Below are positions 7,312 to 17,864 of a stretch of DNA of 64,000 nucleotides, piece by piece. The notes below the pieces were generated by a model. That model saw only the letters and a program-made list of their open reading frames with translations, was not told the DNA's origin and made no database searches. Location: assembly GCF_900258435.1 (NCBI RefSeq), contig NZ_LT992558.1, positions 72,035-136,034 of the forward strand, given 5' to 3'. The stretch is from Carnobacterium divergens (GTDB taxonomy: Bacteria > Bacillota > Bacilli > Lactobacillales > Carnobacteriaceae). Position numbers and translations under genes: made by a program. How positions within the stretch are numbered: the first letter of the stretch is position 1; every line of letters begins with the position of its first letter.

Positions 7312-9645
7312 ATGAAAAAATTTGGAGTGTATTTAAGTTTAGCAATGATTTCACTGTCATTACCCGCTTGTAGTTTGGCAAATTCAAAAGAAGCTGGAAC
7401 GGTTGACGCTGCTGTCGTAAACAAAGAGGTCGAAAAAAATAAATCCTACGCGAAAAAGGATTTTGATTTTGACGTTGTTCCTGAAACCTTTCAAGTAGCC
7501 ATCACAGAAAATGGAACGAAGGAAATTGTTGCACAACCTTTGGAAGCTAAGAAAGTTACCGATTTAAAAAAAGAGAAAAAACAGATTAGTTGGACTTATC
7601 CAACCGAACAAATCCACGTTGACATTCAGAAAAAAGCGAATCATCTGGCTATTTCCATCACAAGTTCAGATAAAGAAGACCGCACCTTTAATTGGCCAAA
7701 GCTAGACGCAACAAACTATACGTTGCCTATCGCTGAAGGAAAGACCATTCCCAATGACCAAAAAGATTGGCTGGCCTATTTTAAACAAAACGACGAATTA
7801 GCTATGAGTGAGTCTTTTTCAATGAACTTTTTCACAACCAATCAACAAAAATTCGCTACTACTTTTGTGATGGACAATACTTTTGATAGTGACTTGATTG
7901 CTCAAACAGAGCCTCATTTAACACTTGAAAATGCGCATCATTTTATTGGGTTTAATCCAAATAAAACCTTGAATTATCGTTTATATGTAACCGATAATGA
8001 TCCTGTTGCAATTGCCAAAACCTATCAAATGGACCGGATGGAGCGTGGGGAATTTAAAACCCTTGATGAAAAAGCTGAAAAAAATCCGGAAATCAAAAAA
8101 ATGGCAGGTGCGATTCAAGTTTATTATTGGAACAATCGTATTTTAAATACCGAAGATATCAAATGGAACAAGCTTCCCGATAAAGTCGACGAACCTATTT
8201 TTAAATGGATTGGCGAACTATTGGATCAATACGGCGAAGATGGTTCCGAAGAATATTTAAATGCGTTAGCTGCCTTTAAAAATCATGAAGGGTATACATT
8301 TGAAAAAAATACTATTTTAACAGCGATTAATTATACTTTGCTTTATCCTCAATTTTACAACGACGCTATTTTTAAAAATCCTGATAAGATAGCTCAACAG
8401 TTACTGGATAAAGGAATTGATTCCCTGAGTGAACAAGAACGCTACACGCTAAATAAACATTTATTAGCTGGGGTTCTTTCGGATTTGACACCAGAACTTA
8501 ATTCATGGGGACAAGCTTCTTCTACGGATGTTTTAAAAGATATGAAAGCCAGTGGCATTGAAAATGCTTGGATTGGTTTGCCAAATTGGGCGAATGGCTT
8601 GATGAATCCAACGATGGTTAAAACAGCAAATGACCAAGGCTACTTAGTTGGCCCCTATGATTCTTATCAATCGATTCAAGAAAATGCAAGTATTGACTGG
8701 AACACAGCTTCTTTCCCTAATAAAGACCTTTACGAGCAAGCAACGGTTTCCAAAAAAAATGGGGACAAAGTGGCTGGTTTCTTAGGTAAAGGACGTAAGC
8801 TAAATCCAACGCTTATTTTCCCAGATGTCAAAGAGCGCTTTACTGGCATCGTTAAAAATAAAATTCCCTTTAATTCTTGGTTTTTAGATACCGATGCTGC
8901 AGGTGAAATTTATAATGATTACAGTAAAGATCACTTAACAACTAAAAGCGAAGATGTCGCTGGACGTTTACAACGAATGGATTATTTCGATCAACAAGGA
9001 ATGGTCGTTGGCTCTGAGGGGGGAAATGATTTTGCCTCAAAAGAAATGGTTTTTGCTCATGGATTAGAAACACCCGTCATTATGTGGTCAGATCCTGATA
9101 TGCGTGAAAATAAAGACAGCCCCTATTATGTTGGAAGTTACGCTGCTCTTGATGGCGGCATCCCTAGCAAATACAATAAAGTAGTCCCTATCAAAGAAGA
9201 ATATAAAGCTATTTACACAGATCCAGTTTATTCGCTACCACTGTATAAACTTGTCTACAATCGCTCTGTTATTACATCTCATCATTGGGAATGGGATAGC
9301 TACAAAATCAAGGATCAAGTTAGCGAGCGTCGTATGACAGAATATTTATATAACACGCCACCGATGGCCCATTTAGATAAAGCGAGCTGGGAAGAACATA
9401 AAGCTGATTTAAGCCAAAATGCTAAAACTTGGGCGCCGTTCCAAAAAGCAACTTTACAACATGAAATGACTGATTTCAGTATGTTAACAGCGGATCGTTT
9501 AGTCCAAAAAACACAATTTGGAGATAAACTGTCTGTCATCGCTAATTTTTCTGATACTGATTATGAGGCTAATGGTGTGAAGGTTGCTGCTCAAACCGCT
9601 CTTGTTCTAAATGATGGAAAAGAAACAGTGATTAAAGGAGACTAA
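7312..9645 (+). CDS. Putative glycoside hydrolase lipoprotein
   Basis: A 777-residue secreted lipoprotein with signal peptide residues 1-19 and lipobox SLPAC with Cys20. A beta-rich N-terminal region (about 45-230) leads to a region reading as an alpha/beta barrel (about 260-680) and a small beta C-terminal domain. FLDTDAAGE (Asp526) followed by VVGSEGG (Glu569) resembles the nucleophile and acid pair of GH101/GH129-like enzymes. I recognise the fold type, not the substrate. The gene has a strong GGAGGA ribosome site and stands alone between terminators. Its promoter element matches that of the autolysin/LCP operon, which suggests a surface-polymer role under the same control. Confidence 0.6.
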   Translation: MKKFGVYLSLAMISLSLPACSLANSKEAGTVDAAVVNKEVEKNKSYAKKDFDFDVVPETFQVAITENGTKEIVAQPLEAKKVTDLKKEKKQISWTYPTEQIHVDIQKKANHLAISITSSDKEDRTFNWPKLDATNYTLPIAEGKTIPNDQKDWLAYFKQNDELAMSESFSMNFFTTNQQKFATTFVMDNTFDSDLIAQTEPHLTLENAHHFIGFNPNKTLNYRLYVTDNDPVAIAKTYQMDRMERGEFKTLDEKAEKNPEIKKMAGAIQVYYWNNRILNTEDIKWNKLPDKVDEPIFKWIGELLDQYGEDGSEEYLNALAAFKNHEGYTFEKNTILTAINYTLLYPQFYNDAIFKNPDKIAQQLLDKGIDSLSEQERYTLNKHLLAGVLSDLTPELNSWGQASSTDVLKDMKASGIENAWIGLPNWANGLMNPTMVKTANDQGYLVGPYDSYQSIQENASIDWNTASFPNKDLYEQATVSKKNGDKVAGFLGKGRKLNPTLIFPDVKERFTGIVKNKIPFNSWFLDTDAAGEIYNDYSKDHLTTKSEDVAGRLQRMDYFDQQGMVVGSEGGNDFASKEMVFAHGLETPVIMWSDPDMRENKDSPYYVGSYAALDGGIPSKYNKVVPIKEEYKAIYTDPVYSLPLYKLVYNRSVITSHHWEWDSYKIKDQVSERRMTEYLYNTPPMAHLDKASWEEHKADLSQNAKTWAPFQKATLQHEMTDFSMLTADRLVQKTQFGDKLSVIANFSDTDYEANGVKVAAQTALVLNDGKETVIKGD

Positions 9646-9647
9646 CT

Positions 9648-9690
9648 AAAAAGATCCACAGCCCAATTAAACTGGGTTGCGGATCTTTTT
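9648..9690. terminator. Bidirectional terminator
   Basis: AAAAAGATCC pairs with GGATCTTTTT, with an inner CCCA/TGGG pairing. It lies between the convergent lipoprotein and endonuclease-fold genes. Confidence 0.85.
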
Positions 9691-9692
9691 GT

Positions 9693-10772
9693 TTAATTCA
9701 ATTCAAATGTCATCTCAACTGGATTGTGATCTGAATGTTCAAATCCCGCATCAATCACATTGGTACGACGATTCGTTACATTATCCGAAATAATAAAGCC
9801 ATCAATCACCGCAACAAAAGATTTATCTTTTTCATAGGGTTTATCCAAATTGCGGACACTTGGAACTGGCGTTTTCACGTCACTAAGTTCTGCTAGTGAT
9901 AAATTTTTTGGCAAGTCTTTTTTAGGGAATGCTTGTAGCCACGTGTACTCTTCCTCTTGATTATTATCAAATACCTCTGAGGATGTTTCTAGTAAATCAT
10001 GATTGAAGTCCCCACCGCAAATAACATAGTTCCCTTTTTTATATTCGGCCTCCATATGATTAAATAATTTGGCAATCTGTTCTTTTTGTACTTTTTTATC
10101 CTTCATATAGGCAGATAAATGAACATTATAAAGCATTAAATTCTTTCCATTTTCTACGGGTATCTTCGAGACCGTAAAGGCTCTGTCTAAATCAAAAAAC
10201 TTATTGAAATTTGTTTCAATCGGCAAACTGTAGCGCGTGCTTTCGGTTATTTGAACATCACTCATTGTGACAATTCCAGATTTTGATTTTCCAATCGGAT
10301 CAAAAATAGGATACATCAAGTACGCTGAATCGTAATTGGTCGCATAGCTTCTTGAATAGGTTGGGAAACGTTGACTTAGTTGTTTGATTTCATTGATTCC
10401 TCGACTACGTGTTGCGTTTACATCTACTTCTTGAAACAGTGCAAAATCCGGATTAGCATTTTGAATGGTTTTTGCCGCACCATTTACATTGGTTAATACA
10501 CTTTCTTTGCTATACGCTTTTGATTCTTTTCCGCCATCCATAAAAAAGGTGTATTCGGGACTGTAGGAACCGTAACCGATGTTAAAGGTCGTAACGTTAT
10601 ATTCTTTCTTTTGAACTATTTTTGTAGCTGTTGCTTTTTGTTTGATTTCAGCAGGGAGCTGATCATCCAGTCTAGCATAGCTCACATAAACATAGCCGAC
10701 ATAAATCAAAACGGCTACTAAGATAATCCCTAACATTCCACCAACTATTTTCAAAAACTTTTTTATCTTCAT
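9693..10772 (-). CDS. Membrane-anchored endonuclease/exonuclease/phosphatase-family protein
   Basis: A 359-residue protein with one N-terminal transmembrane segment (about residues 9-30) and an extracellular EEP-fold domain. The fold is supported by TTFNIGYG, FALFQEVD with the metal-binding Glu, LMLYNVHLSA, VICGGDFNHD and the final HSDHNPVEMTF block. The EEP fold includes nucleases, sphingomyelinases and phosphodiesterases; the substrate cannot be told from this sequence. I use ATG 10772 because GGAGGG lies 10 bases upstream; a GTG six codons earlier overlaps that site. It is monocistronic. Confidence 0.85.
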   Translation of the reverse strand: MKIKKFLKIVGGMLGIILVAVLIYVGYVYVSYARLDDQLPAEIKQKATATKIVQKKEYNVTTFNIGYGSYSPEYTFFMDGGKESKAYSKESVLTNVNGAAKTIQNANPDFALFQEVDVNATRSRGINEIKQLSQRFPTYSRSYATNYDSAYLMYPIFDPIGKSKSGIVTMSDVQITESTRYSLPIETNFNKFFDLDRAFTVSKIPVENGKNLMLYNVHLSAYMKDKKVQKEQIAKLFNHMEAEYKKGNYVICGGDFNHDLLETSSEVFDNNQEEEYTWLQAFPKKDLPKNLSLAELSDVKTPVPSVRNLDKPYEKDKSFVAVIDGFIISDNVTNRRTNVIDAGFEHSDHNPVEMTFELN

Positions 10773-10845
10773 ATTCCATAAACCCTCCACCCTTTAGTAA
10801 ATTCCATTATATCATCAATGGATCTCAATTTGCTAAATGAAGGGT

Positions 10846-10874
10846 AAAAAAACTGCTCTTAAAAGAGCAGTTTA
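10846..10874 (-). terminator. Terminator of the scrA-glucosidase operon
   Basis: On the minus strand AACTGCTCTT pairs with AAGAGCAGTT and is followed by a T run. Confidence 0.8.
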
Positions 10875-12482
10875 AACGACTACAGTCACCGCTTCAAAGG
10901 GTTCTAATTTCCCACTGAATAAATGCGTTCTCTCAGGTTCATAATTTGAAATCACAATTTCTTGAACTGCATACTTTTGGTTGAGTTGAAAATACTGGCT
11001 TTCTTTTGAAAAATTGACGATCGTCAGCCATTTGGTTGATTGCTCCGTTCGTAGATAGGCTAATACAACAGGATTCCCTGTTTCTATCTGTTGATAATCC
11101 CCCTCAACTAAAATTGAGTTTTCTTTCCGCAACGCAATTAATTTTTGATACGTATAAAAAATTGAATTTGAATCTGCCAAGGCATTTTCTACATTAATTG
11201 TATGAGAATTCTTGTGAACAGGTAACCACGGTGTTCCTTTTGTAAAACCACCATGCAATTCATTCCCCCACTGCATCGGATGCCTTGCGTTATCTCTACC
11301 TTTGGCATTAATCGACTTTATTAATGATTCTTTCGCGTATCCTTGGCGCAATCGCTCCTCATACATTCGTCTGCTTTCAATATCATCCACTTCACTAATT
11401 TCTGTAATTGGATAGTTTGTCATCCCAATTTCTTCGCCTTGATAGATATAGGGCGTTCCCTTCATTCCATGGAGATAAATAGCCAACATTTTAGCACTTT
11501 CTACACGATACTCGCCGTCATCTCCCCATCTTGAAACGATTCTAGGCAAATCATGGTTGTTCCAAAACAAACTATTCCAGCCTTCATTTCCTAGTTCAAC
11601 TTGCCACTTAGAAAATACTTGATGCAACTCTGCTGGATTCAAGGTTTTTAAATCCCATTTTCGCTGTCCTTGAATTTTATCTAAATTAATATGCTCAAAT
11701 TGGAAAACCATTGATAATTCCTGACGTGCTGGATGGGAATAATCTTTCGCAATTTCTGGAGTCGCACCCCATGTTTCACCCACTGTTACAACGTCATACT
11801 GACCAAAAGACTGTTCATTCATTTCTCTAAGATATGGATGCAACATCGGTCCATTTTTGGTGATTAAGTTTTCAGGTTCCTTGCCAATCAAATCAATTAC
11901 GTCCATCCGAAATCCGCCTACTCCTTTGTCCAGCCAGAAGGTCATCATTTTCCATATTTCCTGTCGCAATTTTGGATTTTCCCAATTTAAATCTGGCTGT
12001 TTTTTAGAGTGGATGTGTAGATAATATTGTTGGGTAACTTCGTCATATTCCCAAGCAGAGCCACCAAAATCTGAAGTTAATTCATTTGGCTTATCTCGCC
12101 AAATATAATAATCTCGGTATCGATTTTCTTTACTTTTTTTAGCTTCAATAAACCAGCGATGTTCGTCTGAAGTGTGGTTGACAACTAAATCCATTATCAC
12201 TTTGATGTTTCTTTTTTTCGCCTCGTCCAACAATTCATCCATGTCTTCCATTGTGCCATATTCCGGTTGGATTTCTTGATAATCGCTAATATCATAGCCA
12301 TTGTCATCATTTGGAGATGCATAGACTGGACTAATCCACAAGCCTGTAATCCCTAGTTTTTCTAGATAATCTAAACGTTGGATGATTCCTTTAAGGTCTC
12401 CGATTCCATCCTCATTGCTATCTTGAAAACTCCTTGGATAAACTTGATAAATAACTGCATCTTGCCACCATTTTTTAGTCAT
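10872..12482 (-). CDS. GH13 alpha-1,6-glucosidase (oligo-1,6-glucosidase/dextran glucosidase type)
   Basis: Cytoplasmic hydrolase of the alpha-amylase family, 536 residues. The four conserved regions are present: [17 protein letters not shown] with nucleophile Asp194, VGETWGA with acid Glu236, and FWNNHD with Asp311. The residue after the nucleophile is Val195; in this subfamily Val marks alpha-1,6 and Thr marks alpha-1,4 specificity, so isomaltose-type sugars are the likely substrates. The start overlaps the end of scrA by 8 bases, so it is translated together with the sucrose PTS permease. That link suggests it handles alpha-glucosides entering with sucrose, which is an inference. Confidence 0.9.
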   Translation of the reverse strand: MTKKWWQDAVIYQVYPRSFQDSNEDGIGDLKGIIQRLDYLEKLGITGLWISPVYASPNDDNGYDISDYQEIQPEYGTMEDMDELLDEAKKRNIKVIMDLVVNHTSDEHRWFIEAKKSKENRYRDYYIWRDKPNELTSDFGGSAWEYDEVTQQYYLHIHSKKQPDLNWENPKLRQEIWKMMTFWLDKGVGGFRMDVIDLIGKEPENLITKNGPMLHPYLREMNEQSFGQYDVVTVGETWGATPEIAKDYSHPARQELSMVFQFEHINLDKIQGQRKWDLKTLNPAELHQVFSKWQVELGNEGWNSLFWNNHDLPRIVSRWGDDGEYRVESAKMLAIYLHGMKGTPYIYQGEEIGMTNYPITEISEVDDIESRRMYEERLRQGYAKESLIKSINAKGRDNARHPMQWGNELHGGFTKGTPWLPVHKNSHTINVENALADSNSIFYTYQKLIALRKENSILVEGDYQQIETGNPVVLAYLRTEQSTKWLTIVNFSKESQYFQLNQKYAVQEIVISNYEPERTHLFSGKLEPFEAVTVVV

Positions 12483-14427
12483 TTTTTTTAACTGGTTGGG
12501 TTAAGGCAATCAGTGCTTCACCTGCTCCAACTTCCTCCTTGGTGATCTCTTCAACATTTCCATAAGCCAAAGTGTTGGTCACAATAACCATTACTGTAGC
12601 GTCATAACCAGCCGCTTGAATGTGTTCTTTATCAAAGGTACCTAATACGTCCCCTCGTTTAACTACTTGACCTTGGGTTACTTGTTGGGTAAAGCCAGTC
12701 CCTTTTAATTCTACCGTATCGATTCCCACATGAATCAACAGTTCACTTCCTAATGCTGATTTAATCCCATAAGCATGCTTGGTTTCATAAGCCACTTCAA
12801 TCACGCCATCACAAGGCGCGTAAATCGTCCCGTCTAAAGGAATAATGGCTGCACCTTTTCCCATAAGTTCTGCTGAAAAAACTTGATCTTTTACTTGACG
12901 TAAGCTTTCGACTTGACCGGAAACAGGTGCGTAAATTACTTCATCCTGCACACCTTGCGCCACTTCTGATGGGTCTTCATTAATTGTTTGGGCTGTTGAT
13001 GTACCTGTTTCCACATTCAATACTTTTTTTCCATACATAAAAGTAAACACAAAGGCTAAAACAAAACTAATGACACTGCAAATCATAAAGACTGGAATTG
13101 ATTTTGGTGAAATGGAAATAAATCCTATCACACTGGCTGGTCCCATTGCTACTGCTAAAACATGAAATAATCCGATAAAAGCAGAGGCGATTCCAGAAGC
13201 AATCATCCCGCAGACAAACGGGAATTTTAATTTTAAATTGATCCCAAAAATAGCTGGCTCCGTAATACCTAAAAGTGCTGAAATACTAGCTGAAGAAGCT
13301 AAACTTTTTTGTTTATCATTTTTTGTAATAAAGAAAACAGCCAAACAAGCCGCCCCCTGCGCAATATTTGCCATTGACGCTACTGGGAAAATAAAGGAAC
13401 CTCCTGTTTTAGCAACTTCTGCCAAAAGAGTCGTTTCAATTGCTGGAAAACTTTGGTGTAGTCCCGTAATAACAATCGGTGAATAAAACAAACCAAAAAT
13501 TCCCATACCAAGAAAGCCTGTTGTTTCATACAACCAAACAAGGCCATCTGTCAAACCGTCACTCACAATACGCATCAAAGGTCCGACTAGGATAAAGGTT
13601 AAAAATCCCGTAATAATAATGGCCAACATCGGTGTAAAGGTAAAATCAAAAGCCTTTGAAATTCGTTTGTGGAAAAACTTCTCTAATGTTGCTAAGATCC
13701 AAGAAACAGCCAGAACAGGTAAAACAGAACCTTGATACCCTGCTTGAGCTACATTCAAACTAAAGATGTTCCAGTAAGGCATACTTCCATCTGTAATAGC
13801 ATTGGCCACGCCGTATCCATTTACTAAACTTGGCATCACCATCACCATTCCCATGGCTGCTCCTAAATAGGGATTTCCTCCAAAACGTTTGGTTGCTGAA
13901 AAACCAACTAAGATTGGTAAAAAGGCAAAGGGTGCTGAGGCCATTAAATTAATAATATCTGCTAAATCTTTAATCGCTGGAAAATTTTCAACAACCGATT
14001 GAGGTCCAAATAGATGTTGTGCTGTCAATAAATTATTCAATGCCATTAACAAACCACCAGCAACTAAGGCTGGAACAATTGGTACAAAAATATCAGATAA
14101 AATTTTAATAAATGCCATTAAAGGATTCGGCTTATTTCCTTCGCTTGCAACAGCTTTTAAATCCTCTGTTGACGTTTCACGAACACCGGTCAACTTTACA
14201 AGTTCGTCATAGACGACATCCACATCCCCTGGTCCAACTATAATTTGAAATTGGCCATTCGTTTTAAACGTTCCTTTGATATCTGCTTGATTATCTAATA
14301 ATTGCTGATTGATTTTACTATCGTCTTTTAGAACAAGACGCAATCTTGTCGCACAGTGGGCCGCAGCTTGAATATTATCTTCTCCTAATGCCGTTAAAAT
14401 ATCCTTGGCAACTTGTTTGTGATTCAT
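12475..14427 (-). CDS. scrA: Sucrose-type PTS permease EIIBCA
   Basis: Takes up and phosphorylates a disaccharide. Domains in order: EIIB (about 1-85) with phospho-Cys25 in HCATRLRL, the EIIC membrane domain (about 100-460) with GITEPAIFG, and a fused EIIA of the Glc type (about 490-640) with [14 protein letters not shown] carrying the phospho-His. The length of 650 is normal for sucrose/trehalose/beta-glucoside permeases. Sucrose is chosen because scrB and scrR lie divergently across a shared operator region. The ribosome site is AGGAGGAGAT. The trehalose alternative is not excluded by sequence alone. Confidence 0.88.
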   Translation of the reverse strand: MNHKQVAKDILTALGEDNIQAAAHCATRLRLVLKDDSKINQQLLDNQADIKGTFKTNGQFQIIVGPGDVDVVYDELVKLTGVRETSTEDLKAVASEGNKPNPLMAFIKILSDIFVPIVPALVAGGLLMALNNLLTAQHLFGPQSVVENFPAIKDLADIINLMASAPFAFLPILVGFSATKRFGGNPYLGAAMGMVMVMPSLVNGYGVANAITDGSMPYWNIFSLNVAQAGYQGSVLPVLAVSWILATLEKFFHKRISKAFDFTFTPMLAIIITGFLTFILVGPLMRIVSDGLTDGLVWLYETTGFLGMGIFGLFYSPIVITGLHQSFPAIETTLLAEVAKTGGSFIFPVASMANIAQGAACLAVFFITKNDKQKSLASSASISALLGITEPAIFGINLKLKFPFVCGMIASGIASAFIGLFHVLAVAMGPASVIGFISISPKSIPVFMICSVISFVLAFVFTFMYGKKVLNVETGTSTAQTINEDPSEVAQGVQDEVIYAPVSGQVESLRQVKDQVFSAELMGKGAAIIPLDGTIYAPCDGVIEVAYETKHAYGIKSALGSELLIHVGIDTVELKGTGFTQQVTQGQVVKRGDVLGTFDKEHIQAAGYDATVMVIVTNTLAYGNVEEITKEEVGAGEALIALTQPVKKND

Positions 14428-14462
14428 CTTATCTCCTCCTATGAAATCGCTTTTATAGTTCT

Positions 14463-14490
14463 ATCATACACGATTTTATTTTTATGTCAA
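14463..14490 (-). promoter_or_regulatory. scrA promoter
   Basis: On the minus strand TTGACA (14485-14490) is separated by 16 bases from TATGAT (14463-14468). The -35 lies inside the candidate ScrR operator at 14485-14500. Confidence 0.75.
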
Positions 14491-14500
14491 ACGTATATCA
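14485..14500. promoter_or_regulatory. Candidate ScrR operator 1
   Basis: Imperfect 16-base palindrome TGTCAAACGTATATCA centred on CG, as expected for LacI-family repressors. It covers the -35 of scrA. Confidence 0.55.
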
Positions 14501-14559
14501 TATTTATTGTTAATAAATACTAAAACGACACATTTCATCTATATAAAGCTTTTTAAAAA

Positions 14560-14575
14560 TGACAAACGATTGACA
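14560..14575. promoter_or_regulatory. Candidate ScrR operator 2
   Basis: Palindrome TGACAAACGATTGACA centred on CG. It resembles operator 1 and overlaps the -35 of scrB. Confidence 0.6.
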
Positions 14576-14598
14576 TATTTCAGAAACTACCGTATTCT
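14570..14598 (+). promoter_or_regulatory. scrB promoter
   Basis: TTGACA (14570-14575), a 17-base spacer and TATTCT (14593-14598), 36 bases before the scrB start. Confidence 0.8.
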
Positions 14599-14633
14599 AA
14601 AAATAGATAACGCTTTCTACTGGAGGTTTTTTT

Positions 14634-16130
14634 ATGTCAAAGTTAATTGAAAATTGGACGACCGATTTACGTTACAAAAAATACAATGCTTGGGATTCCA
14701 CCTATTTATCTGCATTAACAGAAAAAGTGAACGCTGCACCTTGGCGTTTGCAGTATCATATCCAGCCAACATCAGGTTTATTAAATGATCCAAATGGTTT
14801 TTCTTACTTTAATGGCAAGTGGCACTTATTTTACCAGGCCTATCCATTTGGCCCCGTGCATGGATTGAAATCTTGGGCTCATATGACTTCCACCGATTTA
14901 GTCCACTGGGAATATGAAGGCATCCCACTTGTACCAAGCAACGAATATGACAGCCACGGGGTTTATTCTGGCTCCGCTCTTCCAATTGAGGACAAGCTTT
15001 TTTTAATGTATACAGGAAATGTGCGCGATGCTGATTGGAATCGTTCTGCTTTCCAATTGGGAGCATGGCTCGACCAAGAGGGACAACTCACAAAATTGAC
15101 ACACCCTTTAATTGAAACAGATACTACTCAGTACACACATGATTTTCGTGATCCGCAAATTTTTAACTACGGAGATACTTATTTAGCAATAATCGGTGCA
15201 CAAGATACGAACAAACAAGGAAAAGTCGCCGTCTATCAGTCTGAAAATAGTCACGATTGGCACTATCTTGGAAATTTAGCGTACACCGATTTACCGATGG
15301 GTTATATGGTAGAATGTCCCAATTTAGTATTTATCGACGAGCAACCGGTTTTACTTTTTTGTCCACAAGGTATCGATCATTCCTTACTGGATTATCAAAC
15401 AATTTATCCAAATGCCTACGTTTTGGGAAGCCGCTTCAATAAAGAAACGTTAACTATTGAAAATCCGACAACTCTTCAAAACTTAGATGAAGGATTCGAC
15501 GTTTACGCAACGCAAGCTTTTAACGCACCAGATGGTCGAGCGTTAAGTATTAGCTGGATTGGCCTTCCAGAAATTGAGTACCCTACTTTTTCTGATGGCT
15601 GGGCACATTGTCTAAGCTTGGTTAAGGAGCTATCCATTAAAGACGGGCACCTTTATCAGTTTCCTGTTGCTGAAACTCAAACACTACGCCAAAATGAGCT
15701 TTCTTTTAAAGGTCAGCTTCTTTCCTCAGGGCAACAATTACTTGAAAATACGTCTTTTTCCTATGAACTAGAGCTAGCATTGCCAAAAGACGAACGTGGT
15801 GAGTTGAAACTCTTTGCAGATGAGGACGCTACACGCTATTTAAGCCTATCTTTTGATACAATATCTGGTAAACTAACAGTAGATAGAACGCTAGCTGGTG
15901 TCCCATTCGCAGAAGAATTCGGCAATACTCGCTCTATAACTATTCCAAGACACGAAGCTCTTAAGCTTTCTATCTTTGTTGACCATTCAGTCTGCGAAAT
16001 TTTTATCAATAATGGACTTAAAGTAATCACACTAAGACTTTTCCCTGCAGACAACCAAACTCATTTATGGTTATCTGGTTCTGGCAAGGGTTCTTATCAA
16101 GGAAAGTTCTGGGAATTACTTAGTCAATAA
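14634..16130 (+). CDS. scrB: Sucrose-6-phosphate hydrolase (GH32)
   Basis: Cleaves sucrose-6-phosphate to glucose-6-phosphate and fructose in the cytoplasm. The GH32 motifs are clear: LLNDPNG with nucleophile Asp52, FRDPQIF with Asp173, and MVECPNL with acid Glu226. The five-bladed propeller is followed by a C-terminal beta-sandwich from about residue 360. The length of 498 is typical. The start has TGGAGG. It is followed 14 bases later by scrR, so both are on one transcript from the promoter at 14570. The adjacent PTS permease supplies the phosphorylated substrate. Confidence 0.95.
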   Translation: MSKLIENWTTDLRYKKYNAWDSTYLSALTEKVNAAPWRLQYHIQPTSGLLNDPNGFSYFNGKWHLFYQAYPFGPVHGLKSWAHMTSTDLVHWEYEGIPLVPSNEYDSHGVYSGSALPIEDKLFLMYTGNVRDADWNRSAFQLGAWLDQEGQLTKLTHPLIETDTTQYTHDFRDPQIFNYGDTYLAIIGAQDTNKQGKVAVYQSENSHDWHYLGNLAYTDLPMGYMVECPNLVFIDEQPVLLFCPQGIDHSLLDYQTIYPNAYVLGSRFNKETLTIENPTTLQNLDEGFDVYATQAFNAPDGRALSISWIGLPEIEYPTFSDGWAHCLSLVKELSIKDGHLYQFPVAETQTLRQNELSFKGQLLSSGQQLLENTSFSYELELALPKDERGELKLFADEDATRYLSLSFDTISGKLTVDRTLAGVPFAEEFGNTRSITIPRHEALKLSIFVDHSVCEIFINNGLKVITLRLFPADNQTHLWLSGSGKGSYQGKFWELLSQ

Positions 16131-16144
16131 AAGGATGGAAATCA

Positions 16145-17125
16145 ATGACAATCAAATTAACCGACGTTGCAAAAAAAGCAGGCGTTTCGCCAACCACCGT
16201 TTCAAGAGTCATTAATCATTATGGCTATTTAAGTCAAAAAACCATTGATAAAGTTCATTTAGCGATGGAAGAATTGAATTATCAACCTAATTCACTTGCA
16301 CGCTCCTTGCAAGGTAAAAACACACAATTAATTGGCTTGATTTTCTCATCTGTAGGCAATCCTTTTTTTGGCGAATTAGTTGAAAAATTAGAAAATAAAT
16401 TATTTGAAAAAGGCTACAAGACGATCTTATGTAATAGTGCGGACAATAAAGAAAAGGAACGTGATTATTTAAGAATGCTCGCTGCCAATAAGGTAGATGG
16501 CATTATTGCTGGCGCCCATAATTTAGGTATTAAAGAATACGAAAAAGTTGGTTTGCCTATCGTTTCATTTGACCGTTTTTTAGCCGATAATATTCCTATT
16601 GTTAGTAGTGACAATTTTCATGGTGGGCAAATCGCTACTCAGGCATTGATTCAATCTGGAGGAGAGAAGATTGCTATTTTTACAGGAACCAATCGTTCTA
16701 ACTCTCCCACAAATAGTCGGCTAGAAGGATATTTAGCAACGATTAAAAAAAATCAATTAGAGCCTTATGTTTTTGAATTTGATTCTCATTACTCTCCTGC
16801 TTTAAAATCGCTTGAAATTAAAAAGATTTTAAAGGAAGAAGCGCTTGATAGCGTCTTTTGTACGGATGATCTAACGGCCATCTTAGTGATGAACGAAGCG
16901 GTGAAGTTAGGATTAAACGTTCCTGAAGAATTGAAAATTATTGGTTATGACGGAACTACTTTCATGCAGCAGTATTTTTCACAATTGACTACCATTGTAC
17001 AACCTATTGAGGATTGTGCTACTCTCTTAATTGATTTGCTTGTCCAACGAATCACAGATAAAGACGTCGCCTTAGAACCGCTTTACACTCTTCCTGTAAA
17101 ATTAATTCAGGGAGAATCAACTTAA
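16145..17125 (+). CDS. scrR: LacI-family sucrose operon repressor
   Basis: A 326-residue regulator with the LacI helix-turn-helix at residues 3-50 (LTDVAKKAGVSPTTVSRVIN, hinge YQPNSLARSLQGK) and a periplasmic-binding-protein-like sensor domain. It follows scrB by 14 bases with an AAGGATGG ribosome site. It is expected to bind the two CG-centred palindromes between scrA and scrB and to release on a sucrose-derived phosphate or fructose. The name comes from context; the protein alone shows only LacI membership. Confidence 0.9.
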   Translation: MTIKLTDVAKKAGVSPTTVSRVINHYGYLSQKTIDKVHLAMEELNYQPNSLARSLQGKNTQLIGLIFSSVGNPFFGELVEKLENKLFEKGYKTILCNSADNKEKERDYLRMLAANKVDGIIAGAHNLGIKEYEKVGLPIVSFDRFLADNIPIVSSDNFHGGQIATQALIQSGGEKIAIFTGTNRSNSPTNSRLEGYLATIKKNQLEPYVFEFDSHYSPALKSLEIKKILKEEALDSVFCTDDLTAILVMNEAVKLGLNVPEELKIIGYDGTTFMQQYFSQLTTIVQPIEDCATLLIDLLVQRITDKDVALEPLYTLPVKLIQGEST

Positions 17126-17132
17126 TGACAGC

Positions 17133-17184
17133 AAAAGACCCTTTTTAGCTAGCATAATTTGCTCAGTTAAAAGGGTCTTTTTTT
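17133..17184 (+). terminator. Terminator of scrB-scrR
   Basis: AAAAGACCCTTTT pairs with AAAAGGGTCTTTT, followed by further T. Confidence 0.85.
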
Positions 17185-17218
17185 GTTATTTTTTATCATT
17201 CAAATGACGACTTACTGT

Positions 17219-17797
17219 TTATAAAATAGAACTAAAATCATGCTCAATAATGTCTTCTAAACTAAATTGGTTGTCACTATACGTGTATTTAAACAACGAA
17301 CAGTTTTGAATTTTGACATTTTTTTTAACTGGACTTGTGTGTTCCCAGTGACGATAAAAGTTCGCAATTGCAGCACCATGAGAAACAATCAAACTATTTT
17401 TTGCATGACTTTTTTCAATAATTTTTTTTATCGCTGAACTGATTCTTGCTTCTACTTCCTCTTGGGATTCGCCACCAAATTGCACAAAGTAATCCTTGTA
17501 TGGAAGTGGGGGATTTAAATGTTCCCCTTCTCCTTCATAGGAACCAAAATTCCATTCTCGTAGATCTTTGATACGTTCATAGGGAAGATCCGTCAGCAGT
17601 TCAAGCGTATCAATGGCTCTTTCAGAGGTGGAAGTATACGCCTCATCAAACTGAATGCCTTCCTTTTCCAAATGCGCTCGTGCCATCTTAGCTTGTTTGA
17701 TTCCTAGTTCAGTTAAAGGAGAGTCACAAAATCCTTGTATTTTGTGTTGAGCGTTGAATAGAGTTTGTCCATGTCTCACTAAATAGAGTGTTGTCAT
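17219..17797 (-). CDS. Histidine phosphatase family protein (phosphoglycerate-mutase-like)
   Basis: A 192-residue cytosolic protein. LVRHGQTLFN near the N-terminus supplies the catalytic RHG histidine. The second arginine block is ERAIDTLELL, then REWNFGSYEGE supplies the acid, and SHGAAIANFYRH supplies the second histidine. This layout is that of broad-specificity phosphatases of the PhoE/GpmB type. Substrate unknown. It shares no obvious operon with its neighbours; the aldo/keto reductase upstream ends 68 bases before its start. Confidence 0.88.
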   Translation of the reverse strand: MTTLYLVRHGQTLFNAQHKIQGFCDSPLTELGIKQAKMARAHLEKEGIQFDEAYTSTSERAIDTLELLTDLPYERIKDLREWNFGSYEGEGEHLNPPLPYKDYFVQFGGESQEEVEARISSAIKKIIEKSHAKNSLIVSHGAAIANFYRHWEHTSPVKKNVKIQNCSLFKYTYSDNQFSLEDIIEHDFSSIL

Positions 17798-17864
17798 TTA
17801 TTTACCTCTTTTCATAGGATTTAATTGATTGTACATTTGGAAAAATGTTTTTTTATCACCCTTT

